Source: Streptomyces armeniacus
GTDB lineage: Bacteria > Actinomycetota > Actinomycetes > Streptomycetales > Streptomycetaceae
Assembly: GCF_003355155.1 (NCBI RefSeq)
Contig: NZ_CP031320.1
Coordinates: forward strand, 4,951,367-5,015,366
Length of the DNA: 64,000 bases
Direction: 5' to 3'
This document shows positions 7,493 through 15,989 of the stretch, piece after piece. The notes beneath the pieces are model-generated. The model made no database searches, had not been told where the DNA came from, and saw only the letters and a program-made list of their open reading frames with translations. Position numbers and translations under genes: made by a program. Position 1 is the first letter of the stretch. Each line of letters starts with the position of its first letter.

Positions 7493-8509
7493 ATGCACAC
7501 GCACATCGCGGAAGCCGTGAAGCGACCCGATCTCATCGCCCTCCAACCGGACCTGGTCTGCCTGCGGTTCGAGACGATGAAGATCTATTCGGCACTGGGC
7601 GCGGTCCGGCACCTGCTCGACACGGGCGCCGTGCGGCGTGGCGACACGCTCATCGACAGTTCCAGCGGAATCTACGCGCAGGCGCTCGCGCTCGCCTGCC
7701 ACCGCTACGGAATGAAATGCCACATCGTCGGCTCCACGACAGTGGACCGCACGCTCCGCGTGCAGCTGGAAATCCTCGGCGCCACGCTGGAACAGGTCGC
7801 GCCGTCCAAGAACCTGCGCCTCGACCAGGAAACGCGCGTCCGGCGCATCGCCGAAATCCTCGCGGAGAACCCGTCGTACCACTGGATGCGCCAGTACCAC
7901 GACGCCATTCACCGCTACGGATACCGCGACGTCGCCGACACCCTCGACCGGGAGCTGCCCGCCGGCCCGCTGGCGCTCGTCGGCGGGGTCGGCTCGGGTG
8001 CCTCGACCGGCGCGCTGGCCGACTACCTGCGCGCGGCGGGCCGGGACGTGACGCTCACCGGCGTACAGCCCTTCGGCAGCGTCACCTTCGGCTCGGAGCA
8101 CGTGTCCGATCCGGACATGATCATCGCGGGGATCGGCAGCGCCATCGAGTTCGAGAACGTACGGCACGAGTCGTACGACCGCATCCACTGGGTGAACTTC
8201 GACTGCGCCCTGTCCGGCGCCGTCGGACTGCTGCGCGCCGGCGGGATATTCGCCGGGCTCTCCACCGGCGCCGCCTACCTCACGACGCTCTGGGAGCGGC
8301 GCCGGGACGCCTCACGTACGTACGTCTTCATCGCGGCCGACACCGGCCACCGCTATGTCGAAAACGCCTTCGCGAAACACGCCGACGCACCCGACATCGA
8401 CACCCTCAAACCGCACGAGATCAGCTCGCTGCACGAGTTGCGGCACCCCTGGTCGACCACGTACTGGCGCGGTCTCAACACCCCGGGAAATCCGGGGCCT
8501 TCGGAATAG
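7493..8509 (+). CDS. Fold-type II PLP-dependent enzyme (cysteine synthase/SbnA-like)
   Basis: The 338-residue protein starts at ATG 7493 with GGGAGA upstream. It belongs to the cysteine synthase/serine dehydratase superfamily. The likely Schiff-base Lys30 is in ETMKIYSALGAV, a substrate loop is DSSSGIYAQALALAC, and the PLP-phosphate loop is GGVGSGASTGAL near residue 165. A GIFAGLSTGAAYL segment matches the conserved 'G-x-SSGA' C-terminal motif. SbnA-type enzymes swap the beta-substituent of O-phosphoserine for an amine, giving diaminopropionate building blocks for metallophores. With a Zur box upstream and a kinase opposite, a beta-replacement step in a zinc metallophore pathway is a reasonable guess. 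The substrate is unknown. Confidence 0.75.
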   Translation: MHTHIAEAVKRPDLIALQPDLVCLRFETMKIYSALGAVRHLLDTGAVRRGDTLIDSSSGIYAQALALACHRYGMKCHIVGSTTVDRTLRVQLEILGATLEQVAPSKNLRLDQETRVRRIAEILAENPSYHWMRQYHDAIHRYGYRDVADTLDRELPAGPLALVGGVGSGASTGALADYLRAAGRDVTLTGVQPFGSVTFGSEHVSDPDMIIAGIGSAIEFENVRHESYDRIHWVNFDCALSGAVGLLRAGGIFAGLSTGAAYLTTLWERRRDASRTYVFIAADTGHRYVENAFAKHADAPDIDTLKPHEISSLHELRHPWSTTYWRGLNTPGNPGPSE

Positions 8510-8554
8510 GCCGACAGGCCACCCCTTCGGAAAACAGACGGAGAGAACACGAGA

Positions 8555-9382
8555 ATGCCCCCTCCCCAGCCGCAGACCGTCGGCGAACTGACCGGCGCCG
8601 TCCTCTCCGGAGCCTACGGCCCGGACCCCGAGGAGCTGGCCGTCACCAGCGCGTTCTGGCTGTACCACACCACCCGGCTCGCGGGCGGCCCCGCCACCTA
8701 CCACAACCACTACCTGCTGCTCCGCGTCGGCCGCTCCTTCGGCGCCTGCTCCTTCGAGGCAGGCGAACTCGTGCCCGACATCTGCGAGAACGCCTCCGGG
8801 CACACCCTCGGCACGCTCCTCCGGCACGAGTCCGCGCCCGTACGGGTCGCCGCGCTCGACGCGTACCTCGACCACGTACGCCCGCACCGCGACGCCCCGG
8901 ACGCGGCTCCCGTCACGCTGCCCGCCGGGACGCCCGAGACACGGGCGCGGGCACGCGACGCCGCGATCGTCGACCTGCTCGACATCGAGCCGGGCGCGAA
9001 GGTCGCCCTCGTCGGCGTGGTCAACCCGCTGGTCGCGGCCGTACGGGAGCGGGGCGGCGTCTGCCTGCCCTGCGACCTCAACCTGCGCACCACACAGTGG
9101 GGCGAGCAGATCACCGACGACATGACGGAGGTGCTCAAGGAGGCCGACGCCGTCGTGGCCACCGGAATGACCCTGGGGAACGGCACGTTCGACCTCATCC
9201 TCGGGCACTGCCGCGACCAGGGAGTGCCGCTGCTCGTGTACGCGCAGACGGGGAGCGCGGTCGCCCGTACGTTCCTGGCCTCCGGGGTCACCGCGCTGAA
9301 CGCCGAGCCTTTCCCCTTCTCGCAGTTCAGCGCCGAACCGACGGTCCTGTACCAGTACCGCGCGGAACAGGGGGCCGCGTGA
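8555..9382 (+). CDS. DUF364/DUF4213-like putative metal-chelation protein
   Basis: The 275-residue protein starts at ATG 8555 with GGAGAGA upstream, 45 bases after the PLP enzyme gene. It has an N-terminal alpha/beta domain ending in SFEAGELVPDICENASGHTL. A Rossmann-like second domain follows (VALVGVVNPLVAAVRERGG, then EADAVVATGMTLGNGTFDLIL). This two-domain plan resembles DUF4213 plus DUF364, a family described as putative heavy-metal chelation proteins. Its last codons overlap the start of the MFS gene (GTGA), so it is translated with the transporter. In this setting it may be a biosynthetic enzyme or a metal/metallophore handler. The family call is moderately sure; the job is not known. 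Confidence 0.65.
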   Translation: MPPPQPQTVGELTGAVLSGAYGPDPEELAVTSAFWLYHTTRLAGGPATYHNHYLLLRVGRSFGACSFEAGELVPDICENASGHTLGTLLRHESAPVRVAALDAYLDHVRPHRDAPDAAPVTLPAGTPETRARARDAAIVDLLDIEPGAKVALVGVVNPLVAAVRERGGVCLPCDLNLRTTQWGEQITDDMTEVLKEADAVVATGMTLGNGTFDLILGHCRDQGVPLLVYAQTGSAVARTFLASGVTALNAEPFPFSQFSAEPTVLYQYRAEQGAA

Positions 9383-10752
9383 GCACCGGAACGGGAACCG
9401 GAACCGGAAGGGGAACCGGCACGGGCACGGGAACCGGCACGGGCACGGGAACCGGCACGGGAACGGGAACGGAGGACCGGGTGGCACGGGAGGAGGCGGA
9501 GGAGCCGCTGCCCGGCGACCTGCGGATGGCCCGTACGCTCTGGCCCGTCCTGCTGGCCTCGGCCGTCGGCCTGCTGCCGTTCACCGTCTTCAGCACCTAC
9601 CTGGTGCCGATCGCCGACGAGGCAGGCAGCGGCGTCGCCGCCATGGGCGGCCTCCGGGGACTGGGCGGGCTGGCGGCGCTGCTGGTCGGCACGGCGCTGG
9701 CACCGTTCATCGACCGGGTGCGCAAGGAGTGGGCGGCGGCGGGCGGCCTCGTGGTCCTCGGCGGCTCGTCGGCGCTGGGCGCGAGCGGCGACTTCGTACT
9801 GCTGGCGGCGTTCTGCCTGCTCGTCGGCGCGGGCACGGCCGTGCTGAACCCCGCGCTCACCGCGGCGGCGGCCGACCGGTACGGGTCGGGGAAGGCCGCC
9901 GGACGGGCGGCGACGCTCGTCACGGCGACGCAGTCGATGACGGCCATGCTCGCCGCGCCCGTCGTCGCGCTGCCCGCGCTGTTCTGGGGCTGGCAGGGTG
10001 ACTTGGTCGCGGTGACAGCGGCAGCGCTGTGCCTGGCCGCCGTGTTCGTCGCGCGCGGCAGGGACACGGCGCGGGGCGCGGAGGACGCAGCGGACGAAGG
10101 CGGGCAACGGCTGAGCTACCTCGCGTCGTTCCGTGCCCTGGGGAAGCTCCCCGGCGTCGTGCCGCTGCTGCTCATCGCGCTGCTGCGGACGGCCGTGTTC
10201 ATGGGCTACCTCGCGTATCTGGCCGCGTTCTGCGACGACCGCTTCGACCTCGACCCGGGCCTGTTCGCGTTCGTGTGGACGCTCAGCGGCGCGTCGTTCT
10301 TCGTGAGCAACCTCCTCACGGGCCGCGTCACGAACGCCGCCGAGCCCCGTATCGGCACCGAACGCATGCTCCTCCTCGGGCTGGCCGCGGCCCTCGTGTC
10401 CGTCACCGGTTTCTACTTCACGCACTGGCTGCCGCTCGCCCTCGCGATGATCTCGCTGCACGCGGCCAGCCACGCGGTGGTGGCCGCCTGCGTGGTGAGC
10501 CTGCTCGTCCGGCGCTGCGGGACGCAGCGCGGCGCCGCCCTGAGCATCAACGCCGCGGGCATGAGCCTCGGGGTCTTCGTGGGCGCGGCCCTCGGCGGCG
10601 CCGGACTCGGCCTCGCCGGATACCCGGGCATGGCCCTGGTGTTCGGCGCTCTCGTCGCGGCGGCGCTCGGGGCGGCCGTCCTGGTGGTCCGTACGGGCGC
10701 GGGTACGGACGCGGGCGCGGCGGGCCGTACGGGCGCGGGGGCGGAGGCATGA
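9379..10752 (+). CDS. MFS transporter, probable metallophore exporter
   Basis: The 457-residue protein begins at GTG 9379, overlapping the previous stop by four bases. After a cytosolic Gly-Thr repeat tail (about residues 3-32) and an acidic linker come 11-12 hydrophobic helices (first WPVLLASAVGLLPFTVFSTYL). A central soluble loop (RGRDTARGAEDAADEGG) divides the two six-helix halves typical of the major facilitator superfamily. Similar MFS proteins export small metal chelators from NIS or SbnA-type pathways. Its 3' end overlaps the permease gene by ATGA, so biosynthesis, export and uptake genes appear to be translationally coupled. Substrate assignment is inference from context. Confidence 0.8.
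   Translation: MSTGTGTGTGRGTGTGTGTGTGTGTGTGTGTEDRVAREEAEEPLPGDLRMARTLWPVLLASAVGLLPFTVFSTYLVPIADEAGSGVAAMGGLRGLGGLAALLVGTALAPFIDRVRKEWAAAGGLVVLGGSSALGASGDFVLLAAFCLLVGAGTAVLNPALTAAAADRYGSGKAAGRAATLVTATQSMTAMLAAPVVALPALFWGWQGDLVAVTAAALCLAAVFVARGRDTARGAEDAADEGGQRLSYLASFRALGKLPGVVPLLLIALLRTAVFMGYLAYLAAFCDDRFDLDPGLFAFVWTLSGASFFVSNLLTGRVTNAAEPRIGTERMLLLGLAAALVSVTGFYFTHWLPLALAMISLHAASHAVVAACVVSLLVRRCGTQRGAALSINAAGMSLGVFVGAALGGAGLGLAGYPGMALVFGALVAAALGAAVLVVRTGAGTDAGAAGRTGAGAEA
9385..9471 (+). repeat. Gly-Thr coding tandem repeat at MFS N-terminus
   Basis: Short units of the type GGAACCGGCACGGGCACG repeat with small variations and encode (Gly-Thr)n in front of the first membrane helix. Such low-complexity DNA can change length by slippage. 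Confidence 0.7.
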
Positions 10753-11879
10753 CGGCGACGGCGCGCGCAGCGGGGACTCCCGTACAGGGGGCGGGAGTTG
10801 CCCAGGAAGCGGCCGACCCCGCGCCCGTACGCCGCCGGCTCGCCACCCGCGCCGGACTGGTGGCGACGTGCGCCGTCCTGCTGGCCGTACTCCTGCTCTC
10901 CGTCGTCGTGGCCATCGGCCTGGGCCCCGCGACGGTCACGCCGGGGGAGACCACCCGGTATCTGTGGGCGGCGCTGACCGGCGGCCGTATCGAGGCGGAC
11001 GAGACGACGACGTACCAGATCGTGTGGCAGATCCGTACGCCGCGCGTGCTGCTCGCGGCCCTCGTGGGCGCGGGCCTGAGCGCCGTGGGCGTCGCCATCC
11101 AGGCGATGGTGCGCAACGCGCTGGCCGATCCGTTCGTGCTCGGCGTCTCGTCGGGCGCGTCGGTCGGCGCCGTCGGCGTCACCGTCACGGGGAGCCTCGC
11201 CGCGCTGGGCGTGTACGCGGTGTCCGCCGGCGCGTTCCTCGGCGCGCTCGGCGCGTCGCTCCTCGTGTACGCCGCCGCTTCGAGCCGCGGCGCGCTCTCC
11301 CCGCTGCGCCTCGTACTGACGGGAGTCGCCCTGTCGCTCGGGTTCCAGGCCGTGATGAGCCTGATCATCTACTTCGCGCCGGACAGCGAGGCCACCAGCA
11401 TGGTCCTGTACTGGACGATGGGCAGCTTCGGCGCCGCCACCTGGGGCTCGCTGCCGGTCGTCGCCGGGGCCGTACTCCTCGGGCTGGCCGTGCTGTACCG
11501 GTACGGCCGCGCGCTGGACGTCCTGGCACTCGGCGACGAGACCGCCGCGAGCCTCGGCGTCAGCCCCGACGGGCACCGCCGGAGCCTGCTGGTCCTGGTG
11601 TCGCTGGTGACCGGCGTGATGGTCGCGGTGAGCGGTGCCATCGCGTTCGTCGGGCTGATCATGCCGCACCTCGTGCGCATGGTCGTCGGCGCCACCCACG
11701 CCCGGGTACTGGCCGTCGCCCCGCTGACCGGGGCCGTGTTCATGGTGTGGGTCGACCTGGCGGCCCGCACCCTCGCCGCGCCGCGCGAACTGCCCCTGGG
11801 CGTCATCACCGCACTCGTCGGCGTGCCCGTCTTCATCACGCTGATGCGCCGCAAGAGCTACCTGTTCGGGGGCCGTTGA
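10749..11879 (+). CDS. FecCD-type ABC permease for metal-chelate uptake
   Basis: The 376-residue membrane protein starts at ATG 10749, overlapping the MFS stop. It carries typical FecCD/BtuC motifs: IRTPRVLLAALVGAGLSAVG near the first third, the signature RNALADPFVLGVSSGASVGA, and near the C-terminus AFVGLIMPHLVRMVVGATHA followed by ELPLGVITALVGVPVFITLM. About nine to ten helices are visible. It should form a homodimeric channel with the ATPase encoded next and receive substrate from the lipoprotein encoded after that. Nothing in it distinguishes iron from zinc chelates; the zinc assignment rests on the Zur box of the operon. Confidence 0.88.
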   Translation: MTATARAAGTPVQGAGVAQEAADPAPVRRRLATRAGLVATCAVLLAVLLLSVVVAIGLGPATVTPGETTRYLWAALTGGRIEADETTTYQIVWQIRTPRVLLAALVGAGLSAVGVAIQAMVRNALADPFVLGVSSGASVGAVGVTVTGSLAALGVYAVSAGAFLGALGASLLVYAAASSRGALSPLRLVLTGVALSLGFQAVMSLIIYFAPDSEATSMVLYWTMGSFGAATWGSLPVVAGAVLLGLAVLYRYGRALDVLALGDETAASLGVSPDGHRRSLLVLVSLVTGVMVAVSGAIAFVGLIMPHLVRMVVGATHARVLAVAPLTGAVFMVWVDLAARTLAAPRELPLGVITALVGVPVFITLMRRKSYLFGGR

Positions 11880-11927
11880 GATGGGAGCCCGCCGGATGGA
11901 ACCCGCCGACACGGAGGCGAGGCACGC

Positions 11928-12851
11928 ATGGAACTGACGCTGGACGCGCTCTCCGTGGTGACCGACGGCAAGAGCCTGGTGAGCGAGCTGTCCCTGGACG
12001 TGCCGAGCGGCCGCGTCGTCGGCCTCGTCGGCCCGAACGGAAGCGGCAAGTCCACCGCCCTGCGCTGCGTTTACCGCGCCCTGCGGCCCACCTCCGGCAC
12101 CGTACGGGCGGGTGGCGACGACCTCGCCCGGCTGCCCGTACGGCAGAGCGCGCAGGCCGTCGCCGCGCTCACCCAGGACGGCGGCATCGACCTCGACTTC
12201 ACCGTCGAGGAGGTCGTCGCGCTCGGCCGCGCCCCGTACCTGCGCGGCAACCAGCCGCTCAGCCGGCGCGAACGCGAGCTGTGCGTACGGGCCATGGACC
12301 GGCTCGACCTGCGGCACCTCGCCCATCGCGGCGTCCTCACCCTCTCCGGCGGCGAACGCCAGCGCGTCCTCGTGGCCCGCGCCCTGGTCCAGGAGCCGGA
12401 GATCCTCGTGCTCGACGAACCGACCAACCACCTCGACGTACGCCACCAGGTGGAGCTGCTGTCGCTGCTGCGCGGCGCGGGGGTCACCGTCCTGGTCGTG
12501 CTGCACGACCTCAACCTCGCCGCTGCCGCCTGCGACCGGCTCGGCGTCCTCGCGCACGGCCGCCTGGTGGCGGCGGGCACGCCGGCGGAGGTGCTGACTG
12601 CGGAGCTGATCGCGGAGGTGTTCGGGGTGCGGGCGAGTGTGGTCGAGCACCCGCTGACGGGTGACCCACAGCTGCTGTACGCGCTGTCGCCCTCGCCGCC
12701 GCTGTTCGCCTCCGAGGCGCAGGGTCCCGAACCGCCGTGCTCCGCCGGAGAGTCGCGCTCCTCCGAACCGCTCGCTCCTTCCGAACCGCTGGGCTCTTCC
12801 GAACCGCTCGCTCCTTCCAACCCGAAAGGCAGCACCACGCCATGCCCCTGA
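11928..12851 (+). CDS. FecE-type ABC ATPase for metal-chelate uptake
   Basis: The 307-residue ATPase begins at ATG 11928 after a GGAGGCGAGG ribosome site. It has Walker A GPNGSGKST near residue 35, signature LSGGERQRVLVARAL, Walker B EILVLDEPTNHLD and switch His in VLVVLHDLNLA, so both halves of the catalytic site are intact. About 50 C-terminal residues after the ATPase fold are a Ser-Glu-Pro repeat tail (SSEPLAPSEPLGSSEPLAPS) that is unusual for the family. The last ten bases overlap the start of the binding-protein gene. It energises the adjacent FecCD permease. Confidence 0.9.
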   Translation: MELTLDALSVVTDGKSLVSELSLDVPSGRVVGLVGPNGSGKSTALRCVYRALRPTSGTVRAGGDDLARLPVRQSAQAVAALTQDGGIDLDFTVEEVVALGRAPYLRGNQPLSRRERELCVRAMDRLDLRHLAHRGVLTLSGGERQRVLVARALVQEPEILVLDEPTNHLDVRHQVELLSLLRGAGVTVLVVLHDLNLAAAACDRLGVLAHGRLVAAGTPAEVLTAELIAEVFGVRASVVEHPLTGDPQLLYALSPSPPLFASEAQGPEPPCSAGESRSSEPLAPSEPLGSSEPLAPSNPKGSTTPCP

Positions 12852-13861
12852 CCGTATCCCCGCGCCCTCCCCGCGCCGTACGGCCGCGCGCCGTCGTCGG
12901 GCCCGCCGTCGCGGCGGCGCTGCTGCTCACCGGCTGCGGCGCCGACGTCGCGTCGGACTCCGCCAAGTCGGAGAAGACCACCGTCAAGAGGTGCGGCGAG
13001 CCCGTCCCGTACACCGTCCCGGAGCGGGCCGTCGCGTACGAGGGCGGCAGCGCGGACAAGCTGTTCAGCCTCGGCCTCACCGACCACGTGCATGGCTACG
13101 TGATGCCGCCCGCGAACCCGCCCGTGAGCGAGTCCCCGTGGGCCGCCGAGTACAAGAAGGTGAAGATGCTCAGCGACGACCTCCTCAACAAGGAACTCGT
13201 CGTGGACGCCAAGTCCGACTTCGTCGTGGCGGGCTGGAACTCCGGCTTCAGCGACCAGCGTGGCATCACCCCGGAGATCCTCGACAAGCTGAAGATCCAG
13301 AGCTTCATGCACACCGAGAGCTGCTACAACTACCCGAAGTACCCGGAGCGCGCCGACCCGTTCGACGCTCTCTACACCGACCTCGAACGCCTCGGCCGCA
13401 TCTTCCGCGTCGAGGACAAGGCCGACGAGGTCGTGAGCGACCTGAAGCGGCGCGCGGGGGCCGTACGGAAGCAGGCGCCCAAGGGCGACCCCGTCCCGGT
13501 CTTCCTCTACGACTCGGGCACCGACCGCCCCTTCACCGCGGGCAACCAGGTGCCGCCCAACGACATCATCAAGACCGCCGGCGGCCGCAACGTCTTCGAC
13601 GGCCTCGACGAGCGCTGGACCCAGGTCAACTGGGAGTCCGTGGCGGAAGCCGAACCGGAGGTCGTCATCATCCTCGACTACGGCGACCAGCCCGCGAAGA
13701 AGAAGATCGAGTTCCTCAAGAAGTCGGCGCACACGCGGGAGTTGCCCGCCGTCAAGCGGAACAACTTCTTCATCCTCGACTACAACGAGGGCATCAGCGG
13801 GCCGCGCAACATCGACGGCCTGGAGAAGTTCGGCAAGTACCTGCGCGAGCTGAAGCGCTGA
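12842..13861 (+). CDS. Metal-chelate-binding lipoprotein of the ABC importer
   Basis: From ATG 12842 the 339-residue protein has a basic N-terminus, a short hydrophobic core and the lipobox LLTGCG, so it is lipid-anchored outside the membrane. An earlier in-frame ATG at 12737 would place 35 unlikely residues before the signal. The mature part fits the Peripla_BP_2 (FecB/BtuF) fold: VPERAVAYEGGSADKLFSLG at the start, a long central helix (LERLGRIFRVEDKADEVVSD) linking the lobes, and a late VNWESVAEAEPEVVIILDYG. It is the last gene of the coupled operon and probably binds the metallophore complex whose synthesis the operon encodes. Confidence 0.88.
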   Translation: MPLTVSPRPPRAVRPRAVVGPAVAAALLLTGCGADVASDSAKSEKTTVKRCGEPVPYTVPERAVAYEGGSADKLFSLGLTDHVHGYVMPPANPPVSESPWAAEYKKVKMLSDDLLNKELVVDAKSDFVVAGWNSGFSDQRGITPEILDKLKIQSFMHTESCYNYPKYPERADPFDALYTDLERLGRIFRVEDKADEVVSDLKRRAGAVRKQAPKGDPVPVFLYDSGTDRPFTAGNQVPPNDIIKTAGGRNVFDGLDERWTQVNWESVAEAEPEVVIILDYGDQPAKKKIEFLKKSAHTRELPAVKRNNFFILDYNEGISGPRNIDGLEKFGKYLRELKR

Positions 13862-13903
13862 ACCACGATCACGAGCGCGACCACGACAGGCCACGACCAC
13901 GAC

Positions 13904-13947
13904 AGGCCGCCGCCCGGTCACCGACTCCGGTGGCCGGGCGGCGGCCT
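13904..13947. terminator. Bidirectional terminator
   Basis: A 14-bp perfect stem (AGGCCGCCGCCCGG at 13904-13917, CCGGGCGGCGGCCT at 13934-13947) with a 16-base loop, between the convergent binding-protein and S18 genes. Confidence 0.7.
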
Positions 13948-13957
13948 GTTCACGCGC

Positions 13958-14200
13958 TCACCTGCCGGCGTACGGCAGCAGCGCCATCTCGCGGGCGTTC
14001 TTGATCGCGGCGGCGATCTGCCGCTGCTGCCGGCGCGTCACGTGTGTCACGCGCCGGCTGCGGATCTTGCCCCGGTCGGAGATGAACTTCCGCAGCAGGT
14101 CGGTGTCCTTGTAATCGACGTACGTGATTCCGGCCTTGTCCAGCGGGTTGGGCCGGGACCTGGGCTTGTGCGGCTTACGGGGTTCGGGGCGGCGTGGCAC
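13958..14200 (-). CDS. rpsR: Ribosomal protein bS18, zinc-independent paralogue
   Basis: The 80-residue basic protein matches bS18: [49 protein letters not shown] covers the family core, cited here in part ([22 protein letters not shown]). It has no cysteine at all. Actinobacteria carry such 'C-minus' copies and switch to them under zinc starvation to spare the metal. The gene lies 99 bases downstream of the CobW-like gene on the same strand, so both probably answer to the Zur box at 15529-15543. Confidence 0.93.
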   Translation of the reverse strand: MPRRPEPRKPHKPRSRPNPLDKAGITYVDYKDTDLLRKFISDRGKIRSRRVTHVTRRQQRQIAAAIKNAREMALLPYAGR

Positions 14201-14299
14201 GGATGTTCCTCCAGGGGTCGTGGGCGCCGTACGGGACGGGGCGCCGTGGCTGCGGGAGTTCGCGGGGGAGCCCGCGGGGAGTTCGCCGGGGGAGGGGGC

Positions 14300-15460
14300 T
14301 CAGGAGACCGGGTCGAGGAGCGCGTCGAACGCGCCCGTCAGCCGCCGCCACGCCTCCCGCCCGGACGCGTACTCGGCGTCCGTCAGCAGGCAGGAGTCGA
14401 GCAGCTCCTCAAGTCCCTCCCGGTCGAGGGCGGGTGAGGTGAAGACGAGGTGCTGGCAGCGGTCGCCGTGCTCGGAATGCCAGTCCAGCGCGGCGGCGGC
14501 CCGGCGCGCGGGGGCGACCATGTCCCAGGCCGCGTCCGGCAGCGACGCCAGCCACGGACCGGCGGCCTCCACGCACAGCGCGCCGCCCGCCGCGTCCCAG
14601 GACAGCAGCGTGTCCGGGCGGTCGGCGAGCCAGAACCGGCCCCGGCTGCGTACGGCCGCGCACGTCAGATCCTCCAGCGCGGCGTACAGCCGCTCCGGGT
14701 GGAAGGGCCGGCGCCGCCGCCACACGACGGTCGCGACGCCCGCCTCGTCGGCCTCCTGCGGGAGCAGCGCGCACGACGGGTGCTGCGCGGCGGCGGCCGC
14801 CTCCACGTCGAATCCGGCGAGGGCGAGCCGTACGAGCTCCGCCGAACCCGCCCGCGCCCGGCGGGCGGTGGCGTGCAGCTGGGCGAGCAGCGCGCGGTCC
14901 TCGTCGTCGGCCGTCTCGCTGTCGACGAGCGCCAGCACGGGCGCGTACTCGACCTGCCGCGCCCAGGTGTCGCCGACCGTCCGCTGGTCGTTGGCGGCGG
15001 CCGCGAGCCCGGCGTCGGCGAGGTCGTCGCCGTTGGCGAGGCAGGGCAGGACGAGGCTCGGGTCGACGGCGGTCAGCACGCCCGTCAGCCGGATCTTCGC
15101 GGCACCGCCGTGTGCGGCGAGGACTTCGGCCATGCTCTTGGGCTCGACGGAGTCCCACAGCTCGACGACGGCGAGCCGTACGGTCCCCGCTGCCGCCAGC
15201 CGGGCCAGCTCCGGCAGGAGGTCCTCGCGGAGGGCGCAGCAGGCGCAGTCGTTGACGAGCGGTGTCTCGCCGGACGACACGGGGCCGTCGGCCTCCCGGA
15301 CGGTGCGGCGTACGTGGCCGGCGGCGGCCGTGGACAGGTCGTGGTGCAGGGCGACGCTGCCCGGCACGCTGCGCAGCAGCCCCTCCACCACCTCCTCGCG
15401 TGCGGCGGAGTGCATTCCGGCGACGAGGACGACGGGCAGCCCGTCGGGCATCGGTTCCAT
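14300..15460 (-). CDS. CobW/COG0523-like zinc protein with altered P-loop
   Basis: The 386-residue protein follows the CobW plan. The N-terminal strand is followed by AGMHSAAREEVVEGLL where GTPases of this family have a GxxGxGKT loop, so the lysine and Ser/Thr of Walker A are missing. The CxCC metal motif is intact as CACCALRED near residue 75. A CobW C-terminal domain includes WRRRRPFHPERLYAAL and the histidine-bearing LDWHSEHGDRCQHLVF. COG0523 members near Zur boxes are zinc chaperones for zinc-starved cells. This copy may bind zinc without normal GTP use, or bind nucleotide differently. It is divergent from the S14 gene and leads the S18 gene. Confidence 0.85.
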   Translation of the reverse strand: MEPMPDGLPVVLVAGMHSAAREEVVEGLLRSVPGSVALHHDLSTAAAGHVRRTVREADGPVSSGETPLVNDCACCALREDLLPELARLAAAGTVRLAVVELWDSVEPKSMAEVLAAHGGAAKIRLTGVLTAVDPSLVLPCLANGDDLADAGLAAAANDQRTVGDTWARQVEYAPVLALVDSETADDEDRALLAQLHATARRARAGSAELVRLALAGFDVEAAAAAQHPSCALLPQEADEAGVATVVWRRRRPFHPERLYAALEDLTCAAVRSRGRFWLADRPDTLLSWDAAGGALCVEAAGPWLASLPDAAWDMVAPARRAAAALDWHSEHGDRCQHLVFTSPALDREGLEELLDSCLLTDAEYASGREAWRRLTGAFDALLDPVS

Positions 15461-15528
15461 GGGGGCTCGCTCCTGCTCGTTCGGGTCCGGCGCCCGGGTT
15501 CAGCGCCATGGCGCTACTATATTGGTAA

Positions 15529-15543
15529 TGGGAACCGTTTCCA
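15529..15543. promoter_or_regulatory. Zur box between CobW and S14 genes
   Basis: TGGGAACCGTTTCCA (minus strand TGGAAACGGTTCCCA) is a near-perfect 15-bp inverted repeat of the Zur type. It lies 26 bases before the S14 start and 69 bases before the CobW-like start, inside a short AT-rich patch. Genes on both sides are classic zinc-starvation genes, which strongly supports the call. Confidence 0.8.
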
Positions 15544-15568
15544 ATAAGCCACGAGGAGAGCGTGCCTG

Positions 15569-15874
15569 ATGGCGAAGCAGAGCAAGATCGCGAAGAACGA
15601 GAAGCGCAAGGCGGTTGTCGCGCGGTACGCCGCCCGGCGCGCCGAGTTGAAGGAGACCGTCCGGCGGCCGGACGCCACGGAGGCCGAACGCCGCGCCGCC
15701 CTGGCCGAGTTGCGGCGCCAGCCCCGCGACGCCAGCGCCACCCGGGTGCGCAACCGCGACAGCGTGGACGGGCGGCCGCGCGGCCACTTGCGGAAGTTCG
15801 GGCTGTCCCGGGTGCGCGTACGGGAGCAGGCGCACGCCGGGTTCCTGCCGGGCGTGACCAAGTCGTCCTGGTGA
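15569..15874 (+). CDS. rpsN: Ribosomal protein uS14, zinc-independent paralogue
   Basis: The 101-residue protein has the long-form S14 N-terminus [20 protein letters not shown] and the conserved C-terminal [20 protein letters not shown]...PGVTKSSW. Zinc-binding S14 has two CxxC pairs before 'GRPR'; this one has [12 protein letters not shown] and no cysteine, so it needs no zinc. The ribosome site GAGGAGAG precedes ATG 15569. The Zur box lies just upstream. It replaces the zinc-binding S14 when zinc is scarce. Confidence 0.95.
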   Translation: MAKQSKIAKNEKRKAVVARYAARRAELKETVRRPDATEAERRAALAELRRQPRDASATRVRNRDSVDGRPRGHLRKFGLSRVRVREQAHAGFLPGVTKSSW

Positions 15875-15989
15875 CGGCGCGGGCCCTCCGCACACGCGCC
15901 CCCGGGGCGCAGCTGCGAAGGAGTCGCACCTGGTCAGAGGGGGTACGACGGCAGTAGCCGCAAGGGACTCCGTGTGCCACGGTGGGGGC

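Noticed and set aside
9385..9471. Short repeats as a CRISPR array
   Set aside because: Units are 6-18 bases, contiguous, without spacers, and encode Gly-Thr in frame with a transporter; no cas genes are present.
13958..15874. Primary ribosomal protein operon
   Set aside because: Both S14 and S18 lack zinc cysteines and flank a Zur box, so they are starvation paralogues rather than the main copies.
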